From Epiperipatus broadwayi (taxonomy: Eukaryota; Onychophora; Udeonychophora; Euonychophora; Peripatidae): a stretch of DNA of 64,000 bases. Positions 1-12,104 of the stretch are shown piece by piece. The notes under the pieces were generated by a model. That model was given only the letters and a program-made list of their open reading frames with translations. It did not search any database and was not told where the DNA came from. A program made the position numbers and the translations under genes. The stretch's first letter is position 1; the number at the start of each line of letters is the position of its first letter. Where the stretch lies: contig JAQFVV010000142.1 in NCBI GenBank assembly GCA_028023455.1, positions 1 through 64,000 of the forward strand, given 5' to 3'.

Positions 1-217
1 ATATCTTATAGATATATCTGCTGGCTTGGATTCAGGTGCTCTTTGAGTACTCTCTTCTGTGCCTAAGGTGCTGTGGTGGAGAAATACATTAATTGCAAGG
101 GATTGATAATAAATATTGTATTATATTTTGTACAAAAGTTATAATTTTATTAAAGAGTGAAAGTACATAGTTTGTGTTTACTCCATCAAAGGATTTTATT
201 TCTTTTTAATTTTTTTT

Positions 218-804
<587 letters not shown>

Positions 805-1010
805 AAACAAGGCAAAACTCTCCATACAGCAGTGCCACCCTGTGCCAACCAGAGTAATCAATGGATGCTAGATGGTTTGTGCATAAAATCCCTATCTAGT
901 GTTGTAACAGTCAGAAAACTTGTGAATCGTTAACATAGTGTAGAATTCGACCACCACACAGAACTGCAGCACCATCTAGGTAGCGAAGCCACCCGTAGTA
1001 CTAAGTTCGA
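805..1010 (-). mobile_element. SINE-like repeat, copy 1
   Basis: Read on the minus strand, this ends in the same ~110-bp block as the copies at 3508, 7941 and 33888 (core GGTTGGCACAGGGTGGCACT, then a TTTTGCCTTGTTT-like end). Upstream on the minus strand, around 941-996, is a tRNA-like stretch with a possible B box (GGTCGAATTC) about 35-45 bases after an A-box-like segment. A tRNA-like head plus a conserved 3' end fits a tRNA-derived SINE. The 5' limit is uncertain and may reach about 1120. No family name is claimed. Confidence 0.5.
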
Positions 1011-3507
1011 ACATAGTTTATCGGTTCCACAATACAATCTACGAAACAATGCATCTGACGCGACATTAGTAAACATTTCTTTAGGCATGGTGGTCAGGGA
1101 TGTTGCAAGAGATTCATGATTTTATTTTTGAGTTAGCCAATAATAACACTAATGTTAATTAAACACTTATATTTACAAATTGAGGAAATATTATATAGAA
1201 TGGGTATCGAATAAATAAAACATAACTGCAGACGTATAGTTTGAAATTATTTATTGAAACATTTTAATAAATTATTTACTGATAATATTTGATAATATTT
1301 AAATTGAGTAATGGAATTTTCCGATACTATTATATATTCAAGAAATACATTTATTGATTTAGTAACATTTATATGAAATCATTTTATCAATAATACTTTT
1401 ATTTAAGATCTCAGTAGTGATGTTTCCGATACTGTTCATGTTTACAAAGAGAAATACATTTACTTGATGACGTAATCTAGCTACCTAAAATTCTTGAGCA
1501 AGCATTTCTAAGGCATACCTTTAGGGATTTATACTTTTGCAATGCAAGAGTCTAAAGTAAGATTTATAAGAGTAGCGGTGGACATATATTTATTTAATTA
1601 AAGATATTTACTAATAACTAAGGGCTAACGTTTATTTGAGAGTGAATTATGAAGCAAATGCAGAGACAGAGTGATACATAGAATAATAAAGTTAATTAAA
1701 GAAACATGTGGTACATTTTAGAAAGGCAATATGGAATGGCACTATATTGAAACTGCAAAGCCGTGAATGAGTTTATAAGAATGACGGGCTGGCATTTGCC
1801 ATCGGTCCAAAGAGATAAGGTGTCACATAAGCATAACCAGGGACAAGCGTTTCATGCCACAACTGCCTGCTGGCTGCATGACTTTCATCAAGTCCTATGG
1901 GACATTCATTTGTCAGCTTGTGTAGGATGATTAGGGTTAATTTCAACCCTATAGAATCTGGAATATTCAAGGCTTGTAAAGGGTTGTCGCATCTCTAAAA
2001 TGTAACACTTGTATAATGTATAGACGATTCTGGTAAGATTTAAATATATTTTCTAACTCGACCCTACATTATCAACATTTAATAAAGAACGTTGACGACT
2101 CTCAAAGAAATGCAATTTTATGGAATTATTAATTAAGATTTAATAAATATAAAACATATATAAACTGGGTGATTATTGCAACTAATACGCCAGCCGTTTG
2201 CTAAGCAGTAGACCCCTGCATTGCAATAAATGAAGCATTGAATGCCTGTCGATTTATATGAAAATATTAAGTTATTTATGAAAGTAAATATTAATGAAAA
2301 TTTGACATGCATCCACTGTTTCAAACGATCACAGATTTATATTTAGACAATTATGAGCATGCAATAATTAAATAATAAATATAGAATTTAGAAATATGCA
2401 CCCAAGAAAGATAGAGTTAGGCAGGCTAGATTATTAAAGAAGTTTACATATTAATTATTAAAATTTTAGCATTTCAAATGATAGTTCTACAATTTATAAG
2501 TTATATACATAATGAATAAGCATAGCTGGATATTAGTAGAGTACTCTAGAGAATTTGGACACAGGTACCTGTTTTATGAGAAGTTTTCCGATTCCATTGG
2601 TCAGTAGAAAATTGTTCATGATTAGCAGTTTTTTCCTGTATTTAGGTGGTTCATTTAATTTAACAGCAGCAGCAGCTTTTTCATTATTTTAGGCAGCAGA
2701 TCTTCGTGGTTGAATTTATGAAGGACAATGGAAGGTTTGGCCTCCGATAGGCCATCTCCAGGCAGAGAATAGTCTGGGCACTTTTACTCGATCATACCAT
2801 GGCAGGAAAAATTTATTTAATATCTTGGAGACTCTCCTGATCGAGAGCAAAGCTAAAGTTAAAGTGAAAGTCTCTAGAAAGTCTAAAATGGCCTCCTTTC
2901 TTAGATCTTATCTTTTACATTTTTGTTAGTGTATTTTTAGATTCCACTTAATCTGCCCTGAGGATAACCAATGCATTTTTGTTAATTTTAATTATCGAGA
3001 AAGTTGCCGTTCTATTGTTTACGTTCAGATTTTACATTAATTTTTATAATTACATTTTAGGGAATTTTTCTTTTTAATTAATCTATTATCTCTCACCGAC
3101 GCTTTTAAAATTTCAAAGACAAAAAGGGAACATACGATTATTTTTACTTTTAATTAAATATTACAATCTATTTCTAAATTATTATTAAATGACATTTAAA
3201 CAAAGCAATAAATAACGGATTTTACAATTTAAAATAAATGGTTAAAATATATATATTTTTATAACTAAAAGAAGAAATCTAAATTATATTATTTATCTTT
3301 ATTTATTGCCTTAAATTTGAGATCGAAATATGTGCATGTTTATGGTGAATTCTACATATATCTATACATTTTTAATATTGCTACACACACAATTCGATAC
3401 CAACAAGTTTAAATTTGGGTAGGATAGACCAGTGAGTGAAAGACGATAGAAAAAGGTGAAACTTAAAATTCGAATACGAATCTTACTGTTTCAGTGTTTA
3501 CTCCTGG
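1011..3507. other. AT-rich region, two GC-richer patches
   Basis: Mostly AT-rich sequence without recognisable genes. Patches at about 1773-1990 and 2680-2900 have more balanced base composition and look like remnants of unnamed repeats. The 65-codon minus-strand frame at 1773-1970 has no motif I recognise. Confidence 0.5.
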
Positions 3508-3622
3508 GGATATTTGATGAGTAGGCACTAGATAGGGATTTTATGCACAAGCCTACTGGCATCCATTGATTACTCTGGTTGGCACAGGGTGGCACTACTG
3601 TATGGAGAGTTTTGCCTTGTTT
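3508..3622 (+). mobile_element. SINE-like repeat, copy 2 (3' part)
   Basis: Plus-strand copy of the ~110-bp block shared with 805, 7941 and 33888. It begins near TGGGGATATT, contains ATCCATTGATTACTCTGG and the GGTTGGCACAGGGTGG core, and ends GTTTTGCCTTGTTTG. The tRNA-like head seen in copy 1 is not evident, so this is probably a 5'-truncated copy. Confidence 0.55.
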
Positions 3623-6600
3623 GTCTTTAAAACTTAATTGATCAACCTTTTTTATATCTTTCTTATTATTTTTTTTAAAATTGAGAGTTATTGGAAGAGT
3701 TTAAATTTAGCCTTGCTTAATCCTAATAACAGAGCAGGTGATCTTTCATTGATGAATGCTTGAATTTTATGAATAATGAAAGTTGACTTCTTTAAGTATC
3801 CTTTCTATTTGTTAAGTTAAAATGAACTAATAGAAGTAGGATAATTATTTCAGTCATTTTCACTATCACAATTTTTATCTTTATCTTCAGGACAAGAGTA
3901 ACTGTTTATTATTAAAAAAAAATTTTTTTCTTCTTCATGTGCATACTTGCTGACAATTTTCCCCTCTTTCAGGAGAAAATTAGTTGGGAAGAAATAGAAT
4001 TAAAAAAATCAAGCCCAATTAGCCAGTATTCCATACCCACCATTATTTAGTATATATTTAATCAAAGTAAAGTTTCTTTAATTAATTTAGGTAAAAGAAA
4101 AAATATATATAGTGCTAGAAAAGTTTGCTATTATTTTCTTCCAGCCAAAACAACTATATAATAAAAAAGAAAATTACAAACATGATTCTCTCTTCTTTTG
4201 TTGCGTCATTGGTTGCAATGGTATTTTCAGCTTAGCAGTTCTTGAGATAATAATTGTCTAAATTCTATTGTTAATGTAACTATGATTTTTCAAAACTCTT
4301 TTAATATTTTACAATTGTTTCAAAATAAATAAATGACTAAATACTATAGATATCTAAAATAGATACCAACAGGTTATAATAAATAAAAATAAATAAGTAC
4401 ATATTTGTAAATCATAAATATCTTTTTTAACAAATAAATAGATTTATCTATACATATTTTAATCTTTAGCATTTCCCAAAGTGATTTTAGTACAGCTGCT
4501 TTATTTTTTGTTTATATCATTATTGTTATCAAAATTTGTAATCATAAACAAACATATACCAAAAATGTGGAAAGTAAATGCAAAATAATAAAAAATGCAA
4601 TAAAATCGAATGAAGGTAAGAAACAATGAAAAAAAATTGCAACATTCCCTACTACAATAGTGAAAAATATTAATATGTATATTAAATTACTAATTTTATA
4701 TAGAAAAGTATATAGACATCTAATTAATAAAAGATATCCATTATCTCTTACCAATTATAATTGAAAACATCATGCATAAAAAAAAAAAAGAAAAATCTCA
4801 TCTTTCTTTCATTCCCTTCCTAGACACACACACACACACACATATATATATACATACACCTAAAAAGTCTGCGTGTAGCAGTGAAACCATTGGTTGTGTT
4901 TTAGAGTTTTCCATTTTTTGACAAGTCTGGTTGAGTTGTAAATTTGTGGTAATTTTGATATATATATATAATATGTAAAAAATCAACATTTGCAGTAAAT
5001 AAACAAAATATTACATATTAAATATAAAGCTACTTTACAAAAAAGAAACTATAAAATAAAAAATAGTATCATAATAAGCAGGGTGATGATTTTATTTAAT
5101 TAAGATTCACTAGATTTCAAGGCTTTATATTAGCAATTATTTCAATCTGACAAAAATTTAAAAAAAAAATTAATTAAATTTAATCACTCTATATCAAATT
5201 GTAAATATATTTACCATACTTACAACTACAAGAACATAATAAATGTGTAATGTAAAAAAAATCATTTAAGAACATTCAAATTAAAACATTAAAAAGTCTA
5301 ATGATATAAGCAAAAAACAAACCGGTAACAAACCCAACTCAGTCATATATTCATAACCAATGGCTTTTAGAATTTATATTTCAAAATTATATATATATAT
5401 ATATGCATTTTTGTTTCTAAGTGTGTTTAAAAATACAACAAAGTATTCAATAACATTAAAAGTTCTAAAAGATTAAATTATATATGTGATACATTGGATA
5501 TTTAACAGATCTGTTCCATTTATCTAATCTAATTCTATTGCACATGATATTGGAGCACATCAATGGTGTATATCAGATTGGTTTCTTATTTGCATGTTGT
5601 TAAATTGTCTTTACATTTTTACAATTTAGATTAGCTTGAATCTTTAGTGATTATTAATTATCATCATTAGAAATACTTAATATTGAGAATAATCATTCTA
5701 ATTTTTAAAATAATGGCTACTATGCAAGTAATCATTGAATCAAAATGAAATTCACTCATTGTCGCTTCAATACCTGACACCTTGTTAAGGTATCATTTGA
5801 CTTTTTTCACAAATAATACATCTTTCTGAAAGATTTCAATATATTTAGTTGTATACTATCTTTAGGAAAATATATCCAAAGAAAATCAATCAATAAATCA
5901 GCTTTGAGGTATCCTTTATAACATAAATGAGATGTTGCTGAATCACAAAAACTCGTTTAGTATTCAACATAAAATATTATTTAAATCAATATGTTAATAT
6001 TTATTTACTTCTCATGCCAAGACTAGACTAATGAATACTTGCCCTTACAATCATCAAAATAACATTTAGAAGATTGAAAAGCAGAGAAACTTTTAAGTAT
6101 CCTTAAATAATTTTTCTCAGTATCTTATATGTTGTGATGAAAGAAGATTGTGGTGCACTTCTGTGTAATAAATCTAATAGAATTGAAGCAATAATGTCAT
6201 TTTAATGAAATACCTTATCTTTTGTATTACTGAATGCAGAATAAGTAAATAGGATCTATACTACCTCTCAACATAGAAATCTGTCTATCTATCTAAAAAG
6301 CTATCAAGGTATTTAAATTGTTTTATTTATTTATAACTACCCATTTTTCCTTCATTAAGTGGTAACACATATGAGGTTTTGAATAATGATTACTAATCCA
6401 AAATCTTTATATATTAAAATCGAAGCACTAAAAATATTTTTGGATCATCCATTGAAATAATAAAATTAAAATAATTATGGGTTTGTATCAAACTAGAATT
6501 AAAAAATATAAAATTCTGTTTATTGTTTTTTTTTTACTCACTTCATATTAAGAGCATGAAAATTGCATTTATGAAAATTCCTTTCGAACTGCTTCATAAA

Positions 6601-6785
6601 TAAATGTCTGTTTTTTTATTATCCTTTTAGTAAAGTATTTCAGAGAATGATGTAGAAGTGTATTATATAGATCAACATCAAAATACTTTTTCTATTATTA
6701 TTTTGATGCCATCTTTTGTAGGCTTGAGTAACCAATTTTACTAAGTTGCAGAGCTATCTTAATATAAACCAAGCAATGATTATAG
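3623..6785. other. AT-rich filler, short microsatellites only
   Basis: No gene or dispersed repeat recognised. It contains a short compound (CA)n(TA)n tract at about 4824-4851 and a short (AT) run at about 5388-5403. The 63-70 codon minus-strand frames near 4.5-5.0 kb have low-complexity composition and are not supported. Confidence 0.6.
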
Positions 6786-6960
6786 ATATATGTGTGGGAG
6801 ATGATGATCTAGACTAACTGATAAGTGCTGTTTTAGCATGAAATACGTGTATTGGAGATCATTTACTTTTTCACATATAAGTAATCATGTGTTCGATTAT
6901 ATTGGGTAGAGAGGTTGACCGTAGGGAGCTTGCAAGTCTGGGTTCAAACCTCCTTTAATT
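6786..6960 (+). repeat. Interspersed repeat with tRNA-like promoter box
   Basis: Bases 6786-6902 match, in opposite orientation, 31140-31262. Shared blocks include AACTGATAAGTGCT / AACTGATGAGTGCT and TATTGGAGATCATTTAC. Directly downstream, 6905-6960 carries a strong tRNA B-box-like GGGTTCAAACCTCC preceded about 30 bases earlier by TTGACCGTAGGG, so a tRNA-derived SINE fragment may sit here. The second copy does not continue into this tRNA-like part, so two different pieces may be joined. Confidence 0.4.
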
Positions 6961-7926
6961 ACAATCCCATTTTATGTAATAGGAATTAATAAACACTACT
7001 ACCATTTGATGAGCAACTGATTACTTAAATTAATAATAAACAATACTAAAGTAAAAGAGAAAAAGATCTTTATACTAAGAATAAATTAGCTTTACCTTAT
7101 TATGAAGTAACTTCAATAATTTGTTAATTTAAAACGTTTACACATTTTTTTTTGCTTAACTATAGTTCATGCTTATACAGTACATATATATATATAAGAA
7201 AATGTAGGCAGGATTTCAATGTTCGGTTGTTGTTTTTTTTTTGCGGATTTAAAAAAAAAAAAACAGACTTTATTAATATTAAACGCCATCTAAAAAGTTT
7301 TTCTTCTTAAATTTTAAAAATGTTCGTGAATATTTTAGTACACACAAATAAGAAAGCATAATATAAATTTGCTTTTACAATAAGATGGAAATACTTCGAG
7401 AGATGTATTTATTTATTTAGCTAACAGCATTTTATGGAATATTTTAAGCATTGAAAATGTATATAAAAAGGTTCCGGTAACTATTTGAATATTAAAAGAA
7501 ATATGATTCATATTCAGGGGTAAATTGAAAATCGTTGCTACTAAAATTTGTTGATAAAAATTAAAAGAGGCATCTATATAGATAAATATAATTGAGCTAT
7601 ATAAATATTTATATTTACTTTGTTGAAAACTTAAGAAATCAAGTTATGCCATTATGATACATAAGATTTTTAGGGTAAAATTTGTAAGTTATTTCCATAT
7701 GGATTTGTAAACTTTAAATTCTATTATTATTATTACTATTATCAGCATTCGATATGTAATATATTAAATATTTCTCTTAGAGATTTAAGTATATAGATAT
7801 GAAAATATAATCGAATGATTAGTCTTAATTATCATTAGTAATACAGAATAACTTCCTTAATATAATAAGTATATTCTGGCATATTTACTAAGAATATATT
7901 TTGAATTTTTTTTTTTTTTCATTTTA
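6961..7926. other. AT-rich filler
   Basis: No gene, RNA or repeat recognised beyond short homopolymers. Confidence 0.6.
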
Positions 7927-7940
7927 ATGTCAAATATCAT

Positions 7941-8054
7941 TAAACAGGTAAAACTCTCCATACAGTAGTGCCACCTATGCCGACCAGAGTAATCAATGGA
8001 TGACAGAAGGCATAATAACAGTTATGTGCTAGCATTAGAGATGGTGATCATGTG
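7941..8054 (-). mobile_element. SINE-like repeat, copy 3, with target-site duplication
   Basis: A 114-bp insert bounded by a perfect 14-bp direct repeat, ATGTCAAATATCAT, at 7927-7940 and 8055-8068. This is what target-primed reverse transcription leaves. The left 70 bp is the minus-strand SINE-like block. The right ~40 bp (ATAACAGTTATGTGCTAGCA and onward) is a module that in copy 1 lies beyond the SINE 3' end in the opposite relative orientation (about 780-804). So this copy looks rearranged or 5'-inverted. Confidence 0.6.
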
Positions 8055-8361
8055 ATGTCAAATATCATGTGATAGAGTACAGTGAAAAATTCACATTCTT
8101 TAAAGTTATTTTTTATGAGTGAAAATTTTCACACCTTCTCCAACAAATTAAAGAGAACACTAAACATAAAAGAGATAAAAAAACATAATTCATTTTATAA
8201 ATATTTCTGTGTCTTCATCTGAAAGTTATCTGCAGGTTTTTGACTAACAGTCAATTTCTCAGAGATTCATAAAATGTAATAATCTGCATGCAAAATATAA
8301 AAAAATTGGTATTAAAATAATAAAATCTCAAAGAAATTTGTTGGCACTGTCATCATCATTA

Positions 8362-8595
8362 TCAACCATTATCAATCCACTGCAGGATGAAGGTCTCTCT
8401 AAGTTTAATCCATCTTCTCCAATCTTTAGCTTCTCTTCTCCACATCACCCCTACACATTTTCTTATTTCATCCATCCATCTTACATGTGGTCTCCTTCTG
8501 GGTCTTTTACAATCTCTTGGAATCCAGTTTAAAATTTCAATTGTCCATCTATTATCATCTCTTCTAGCAATATGTCCAGCCCAACTCCACTTCAA
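8362..8595 (-). pseudogene. RTE copy A, C-terminal tail of the polyprotein
   Basis: A 77-codon frame with the characteristic WSWAGHIARRDDNRW segment followed by a basic RPRRRPHVRWMDEI stretch. This tail follows the RT in RTE and related LINEs. It ends at the 3' terminus of the element. It is in a different frame from the RT (8659-9942), so a frameshift lies between 8595 and 8660. Copy C carries the equivalent region near 58.2-58.4 kb. The role of the tail in RTE elements is not well defined; nucleic-acid binding is inferred from its charge. Confidence 0.8.
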
Positions 8596-8658
8596 TCTTT
8601 TAATTTTTTCAATGAGGTCAGTAACACCTGTTTGTTCTCTTACCCATACATCGCGTTT

Positions 8659-9942
8659 TCAATCTCTTCTTGTTACTCCCAACATACATCTCTCCATACT
8701 TCTTTGAGTGGTCTGAAGTCTCTGTATTGATCTTCTATTAAGTGTCCAAGTCTCAGATCCATAAGTAAGAACTGGTAAAACACATTTGTTAAAAACCTTT
8801 CTTTTCAAACACATAGGCATATTTCCTTTTAATATCAAGTTATTTCTACCAAAAGCACTCCAACCAAGTTTAATTCTATGATTAATTTCCTCTATTATGT
8901 TTCCATCTGTATTAATAATCTGACCAAGGTATTTGTAACTCTTAACTTCTTCTAATTCATCATAATCAATCTTTCTTTTCATGTTTGGAGCAAATCGATT
9001 AAACATTACTTTAGACTTTTTAACATTTATCTTTAGTCCTACTTTCCTACTTTCATCTGATAACTCCTGCAACATTTCCTGCAGCTCGGAAGCATTATTT
9101 GCAAAAACAACTACATCATCTGCGAAATCTAAATGACTTAAATAATCTCCATTTACTTTCACTCCTTTAGTTTCCCATTTTAATCCCCAAAATACTTCTT
9201 GCAGCACTGCTGTAAAAAGTTTTGGAGATATGGAGTCACCTTGTCTTACACCTTTCTCAATGTTGACTTTCCCAGTATCATTATGTAATCTAATTGTTGC
9301 TGTTGCATTTTTATAAATATTCTTTAAAATATGACAATATCCTGGATCTATACCTTGATGATCCAATGCTTTAATCACTGAAGAAATGTTTATAGAATCA
9401 AATGCCTTTTCATAATCTACAAATCCAAAACATAATGACAACTCATATTCATTTGTCCTTTCTATAACTTCTCTCAATACTTGAATATGATCTACTATAC
9501 TAAAACCACTTTTAAATCCAGCTTGTTCTCTTGGTTGGTGAAAATCCAAGGTTCTCTGTAGACGAGTTGTAATTATCTTGGTAAAAATTTTATATAAAAC
9601 TGATAAAAGGCTGATAGGTCTGTAATTTCTAATATCTTCTTTATCACCTTTTTTAAATATTAATATTATTACTGCATTCTTCCAATCATCCGGTACATCT
9701 TTATCATTTAGACATTTGGTATATAACTTTGCTAATATTTTTTCTGTTTCTTCACCTGCTTCTTTTAATATATCAATTATAATTCCATCATTACCTGGAG
9801 CCTTTCCCTTTTTCATACATTTAATTGCATTTCTCACTTCTTCATTTAAAATTCTGGGCAATTCGGAAGATGTAATAGATATAGGAGGTACTTGTTCTTT
9901 ATTACTATATAATTCTTGATAAAAATCTTCTACCAATTTCAT
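8659..9942 (-). pseudogene. RTE copy A reverse transcriptase domain
   Basis: A 427-codon uninterrupted frame covering the RT. Visible landmarks are KKGKAPGNDGI near residue 45, FKKGDKEDIRNYRPISLL near 95-112, the FVDYEKAFDSI block near 175 that carries the first catalytic Asp, GVRQGDSISPKLF near 230, and the catalytic HLDFADDVVVFA near 270 (FADD in place of YADD). The enzyme copies element RNA into DNA primed at the nicked target. The catalytic residues look intact. The frame ends at a stop near 8659 just before the C-terminal tail, and the upstream linker is in another frame, so the polyprotein is broken although this domain is open. The order endonuclease-RT without ORF1 indicates the RTE clade. 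Confidence 0.9.
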
Positions 9943-10229
9943 AATGTCATCCCTCTTTTTAGTAATAATTCCATCTTTTTCCTTATTGCAGATATAAATT
10001 TCCTACCAATACCAAAATGTTGTTTTACATTCTTAAGACTTTTATTTTCTTCTACAGCTTTTCTTGCTAGTTCACAGTTATACTTTCTTATATCATTTTC
10101 AACTCTTTTCCGCACCATTTTACAAAATTCGAGATATTCAATTCTTTTTAATGCATCATTCTTGCATATCTTCATATTCCTTCTTTTCTTCATAAGTTCT
10201 CTAGTCTCAGTAGAAATTTTATTAGTCAA
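9939..10229 (-). pseudogene. RTE copy A, linker between endonuclease and RT
   Basis: A 96-codon, lysine-rich frame (begins MTNKISTETRELMKKRRNMK) matching the same region in copies B (46681-46878 and onward) and C (59766-60083). It is the inter-domain linker of the RTE polyprotein. It meets the RT frame at a small overlap near 9940, where an indel in the A-rich context appears to have shifted the frame. No enzymatic motif is visible. Confidence 0.75.
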
Positions 10230-10544
10230 TTGCTGCTTTTTTCTACCAGCTATCTTTGTTGCAGTTTTTTAAAAAGTGTATCAGTTATTTTCATATTAAT
10301 TTCATTCAAATCTGAATCATGTTCAAAATCTACTAATACTTGAAACCGATTTGTAAGTTCTAATTTAAATTCATTAGAATGTTTCTGAAGATTAGGAATA
10401 TCAACTGTAAATATAGTTTTTCTTAATAATTTTTGTCTCTCTAGTTTTACATTAACATGTATCTTACCCTTACTAATCGATGATCACTTCCTGTGTTAAA
10501 TTTATTAAGAACATTACAATCTTGAAATATGTATTTCCTGTTAG

Positions 10545-11027
10545 TCAAAATATAATCCAATTCTGCTGTACCTTCATTTGGATGCTTCCATATCCATTTC
10601 CTTCTAACATTTTTTTCAAAAAAGAATTCATAATATAAAGTTTTTCCTTCTCTGCAAACTCCACAAGTCTATGTCCTCTCTCATTTCTATTACCATAACC
10701 AAAATTACCTACAACACTTTCATCTTTCATTTGTTTACCAATTCTAGCATTAAAATCTCCCATAACAATTTTAAAATGTTGTTTACTCTGATCAAAAGCC
10801 TTTTGTACATCCATATAAAAATCTTCTACTACTTCATCACTGTGAGAACTTGTTGGGGCATAAACCTGAATTATCTGCATTTTATATCTGCTATTAAGTT
10901 GTATAACTAATCTTGCCACTCTGTCTGATATACCATCAATCTCAACAATATTGTTCTTCCACTTTTTATTTATAATGAATCCTACTCCACTTGTATTTCC
11001 AATATTTGTGCCTTTATAATAGAGCAT
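10545..11027 (-). pseudogene. RTE copy A APE-type endonuclease, partial
   Basis: A 160-codon frame covering most of an apurinic-like endonuclease, the domain that nicks target DNA to prime reverse transcription. Seen are GFIINKKWKNN, IQVYAPTSSHSDE, and the catalytic GDFNARIG motif with its Asp intact. The N-terminal part (GTYNCRSL, WDIIGLCEVR in copies B and C) is missing because the element is truncated near 11070. The frame shifts near 10620, so the last ~20 residues listed here do not follow the family. RTE endonuclease fragments like this are often misannotated in animal genomes as a craniofacial development protein 2-like gene. Confidence 0.85.
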
Positions 11028-11070
11028 ATGTCCACTTTTTAAATCAATTGTCTCTTCACCTTTTCTTTCT

Positions 11071-11742
11071 TACATTATTACTTAATATTTTATGTACTAT
11101 TTTGTTTCTATTTTAATATATGTTCAATATTTCCAGGGAAATTATATATAGTTGTGATTTTAAAAAAGACAATAAATCTCAATTTTTAAGAGAACTTTAA
11201 CTTATATGCATATTGAATACCTAAAGTATTCTGTCAAAGTACTGAATTTCTGATGTTGGTATAATAATAAAAGAAATTCAAATTTCTATTCAAATGGATG
11301 TTTCTATCTATAAGGTCGATTTGAATCTAGGGTATAAGACTATTTTTTTTCAGATAGATGAACGATGTCTACTCCTCCACGGGCATTTACTATTGATTAG
11401 TAGATATCTAAAAGATAAAACAAAAGAAATTATCAAATTTTCATCACGTAAAAATTAATAAACATTGTGAATTTCTATTTCACTCTTTTTATGAAAGTAT
11501 TATATAGTGACATTTACACTGTGCTGTGGTTATTTAAAAATTGCATTACACACACCTGTATTTCAAACGTTTGAAATTAAGCCTTCATAATTCAACTTTT
11601 TATGGATGTTTTATTTGGAATTGTTGAGATACAGGTAATGCTGTTTGAAGATGTAATGTTAGATGATGTCATGTTTTCCTATTTGCATTGGTTCAATAGT
11701 TTTATATGATTGCTTTCATGAATATATATATATATATATATA
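11071..11742. other. AT-rich filler with a short (AT)n
   Basis: No gene recognised. It ends in an (AT)n tract at about 11724-11743 that abuts the repeat at 11743. Confidence 0.6.
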
Positions 11743-12045
11743 TTCATGATATCAATCAACACTTAAACAATACCAATATCATTAACAATCAACAATCTCA
11801 AACAGTTGTCAAGGCAATTTCTTGTAATCGATAAAGATGGAAATCTACCTCTATAATCTAATATCTTCCATAAGGATACTAAAGATTTCAACCTCAGAAA
11901 GTGAAATTATTAATACAAAGAAGGCTAAATAAATCTCATTAAACAGATAAATATAACCTATTCTAAAAGCAGACTAACAAATAGTCAATTATAACTTTCA
12001 CATTAAAGATGACTGTTGCAATTTCATGGAAGAATAGACTTCACA
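11743..12045 (-). repeat. Interspersed repeat, single arm of the 33.1-33.6 kb palindrome family
   Basis: This ~300-bp block (AACACTTAAACAATACCAAT ... GTTGTCAAGGCA ... AATACAAAGAAGGCTAAAT ... ACTAACAAATAGTCAATTAT) matches the right arm and loop of the palindromic repeat at 33145-33625, read as its reverse complement. It starts directly at an (AT)n tract. No coding capacity is seen. Confidence 0.6.
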
Positions 12046-12104
12046 TTATTTTTTTCTGTGAAATATTTTATATCATAGTTACCATGTACCTTTGACAAAT
12101 CGGA

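Larger units (their letters stand above)
8351..11070 (-). mobile_element. RTE-clade LINE, copy A (5'-truncated)
   Basis: Minus-strand non-LTR retrotransposon encoding, in order, an APE-type endonuclease, a linker, a reverse transcriptase and the C-terminal tail, and ending in a short (TGA)n run at about 8351, which is typical of RTE 3' ends. Copies B (45.75 kb) and C (58.1 kb) are the same family. Compared with them, copy A stops inside the endonuclease at about 11070, so it lacks the first ~80 codons. RT and endonuclease motifs are intact, but at least three frame breaks (near 8.6, 9.94-10.0 and 10.5 kb) make it non-autonomous. It is the best preserved of the three copies. Confidence 0.9.

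Noticed and set aside
1773-1970. 65-codon minus-strand frame of balanced composition
   Set aside because: No splice sites, motif or repeat copy to support it; left as an unnamed GC-richer patch.
6905-6960. Functional tRNA gene
   Set aside because: The B-box-like GGGTTCAAACC is good, but I could not fold a full cloverleaf with an acceptor stem, so it is treated as a SINE fragment.
8387-8707. 106-codon plus-strand frame, and similar frames at 9716-10272
   Set aside because: Antisense shadows of RTE copy A.
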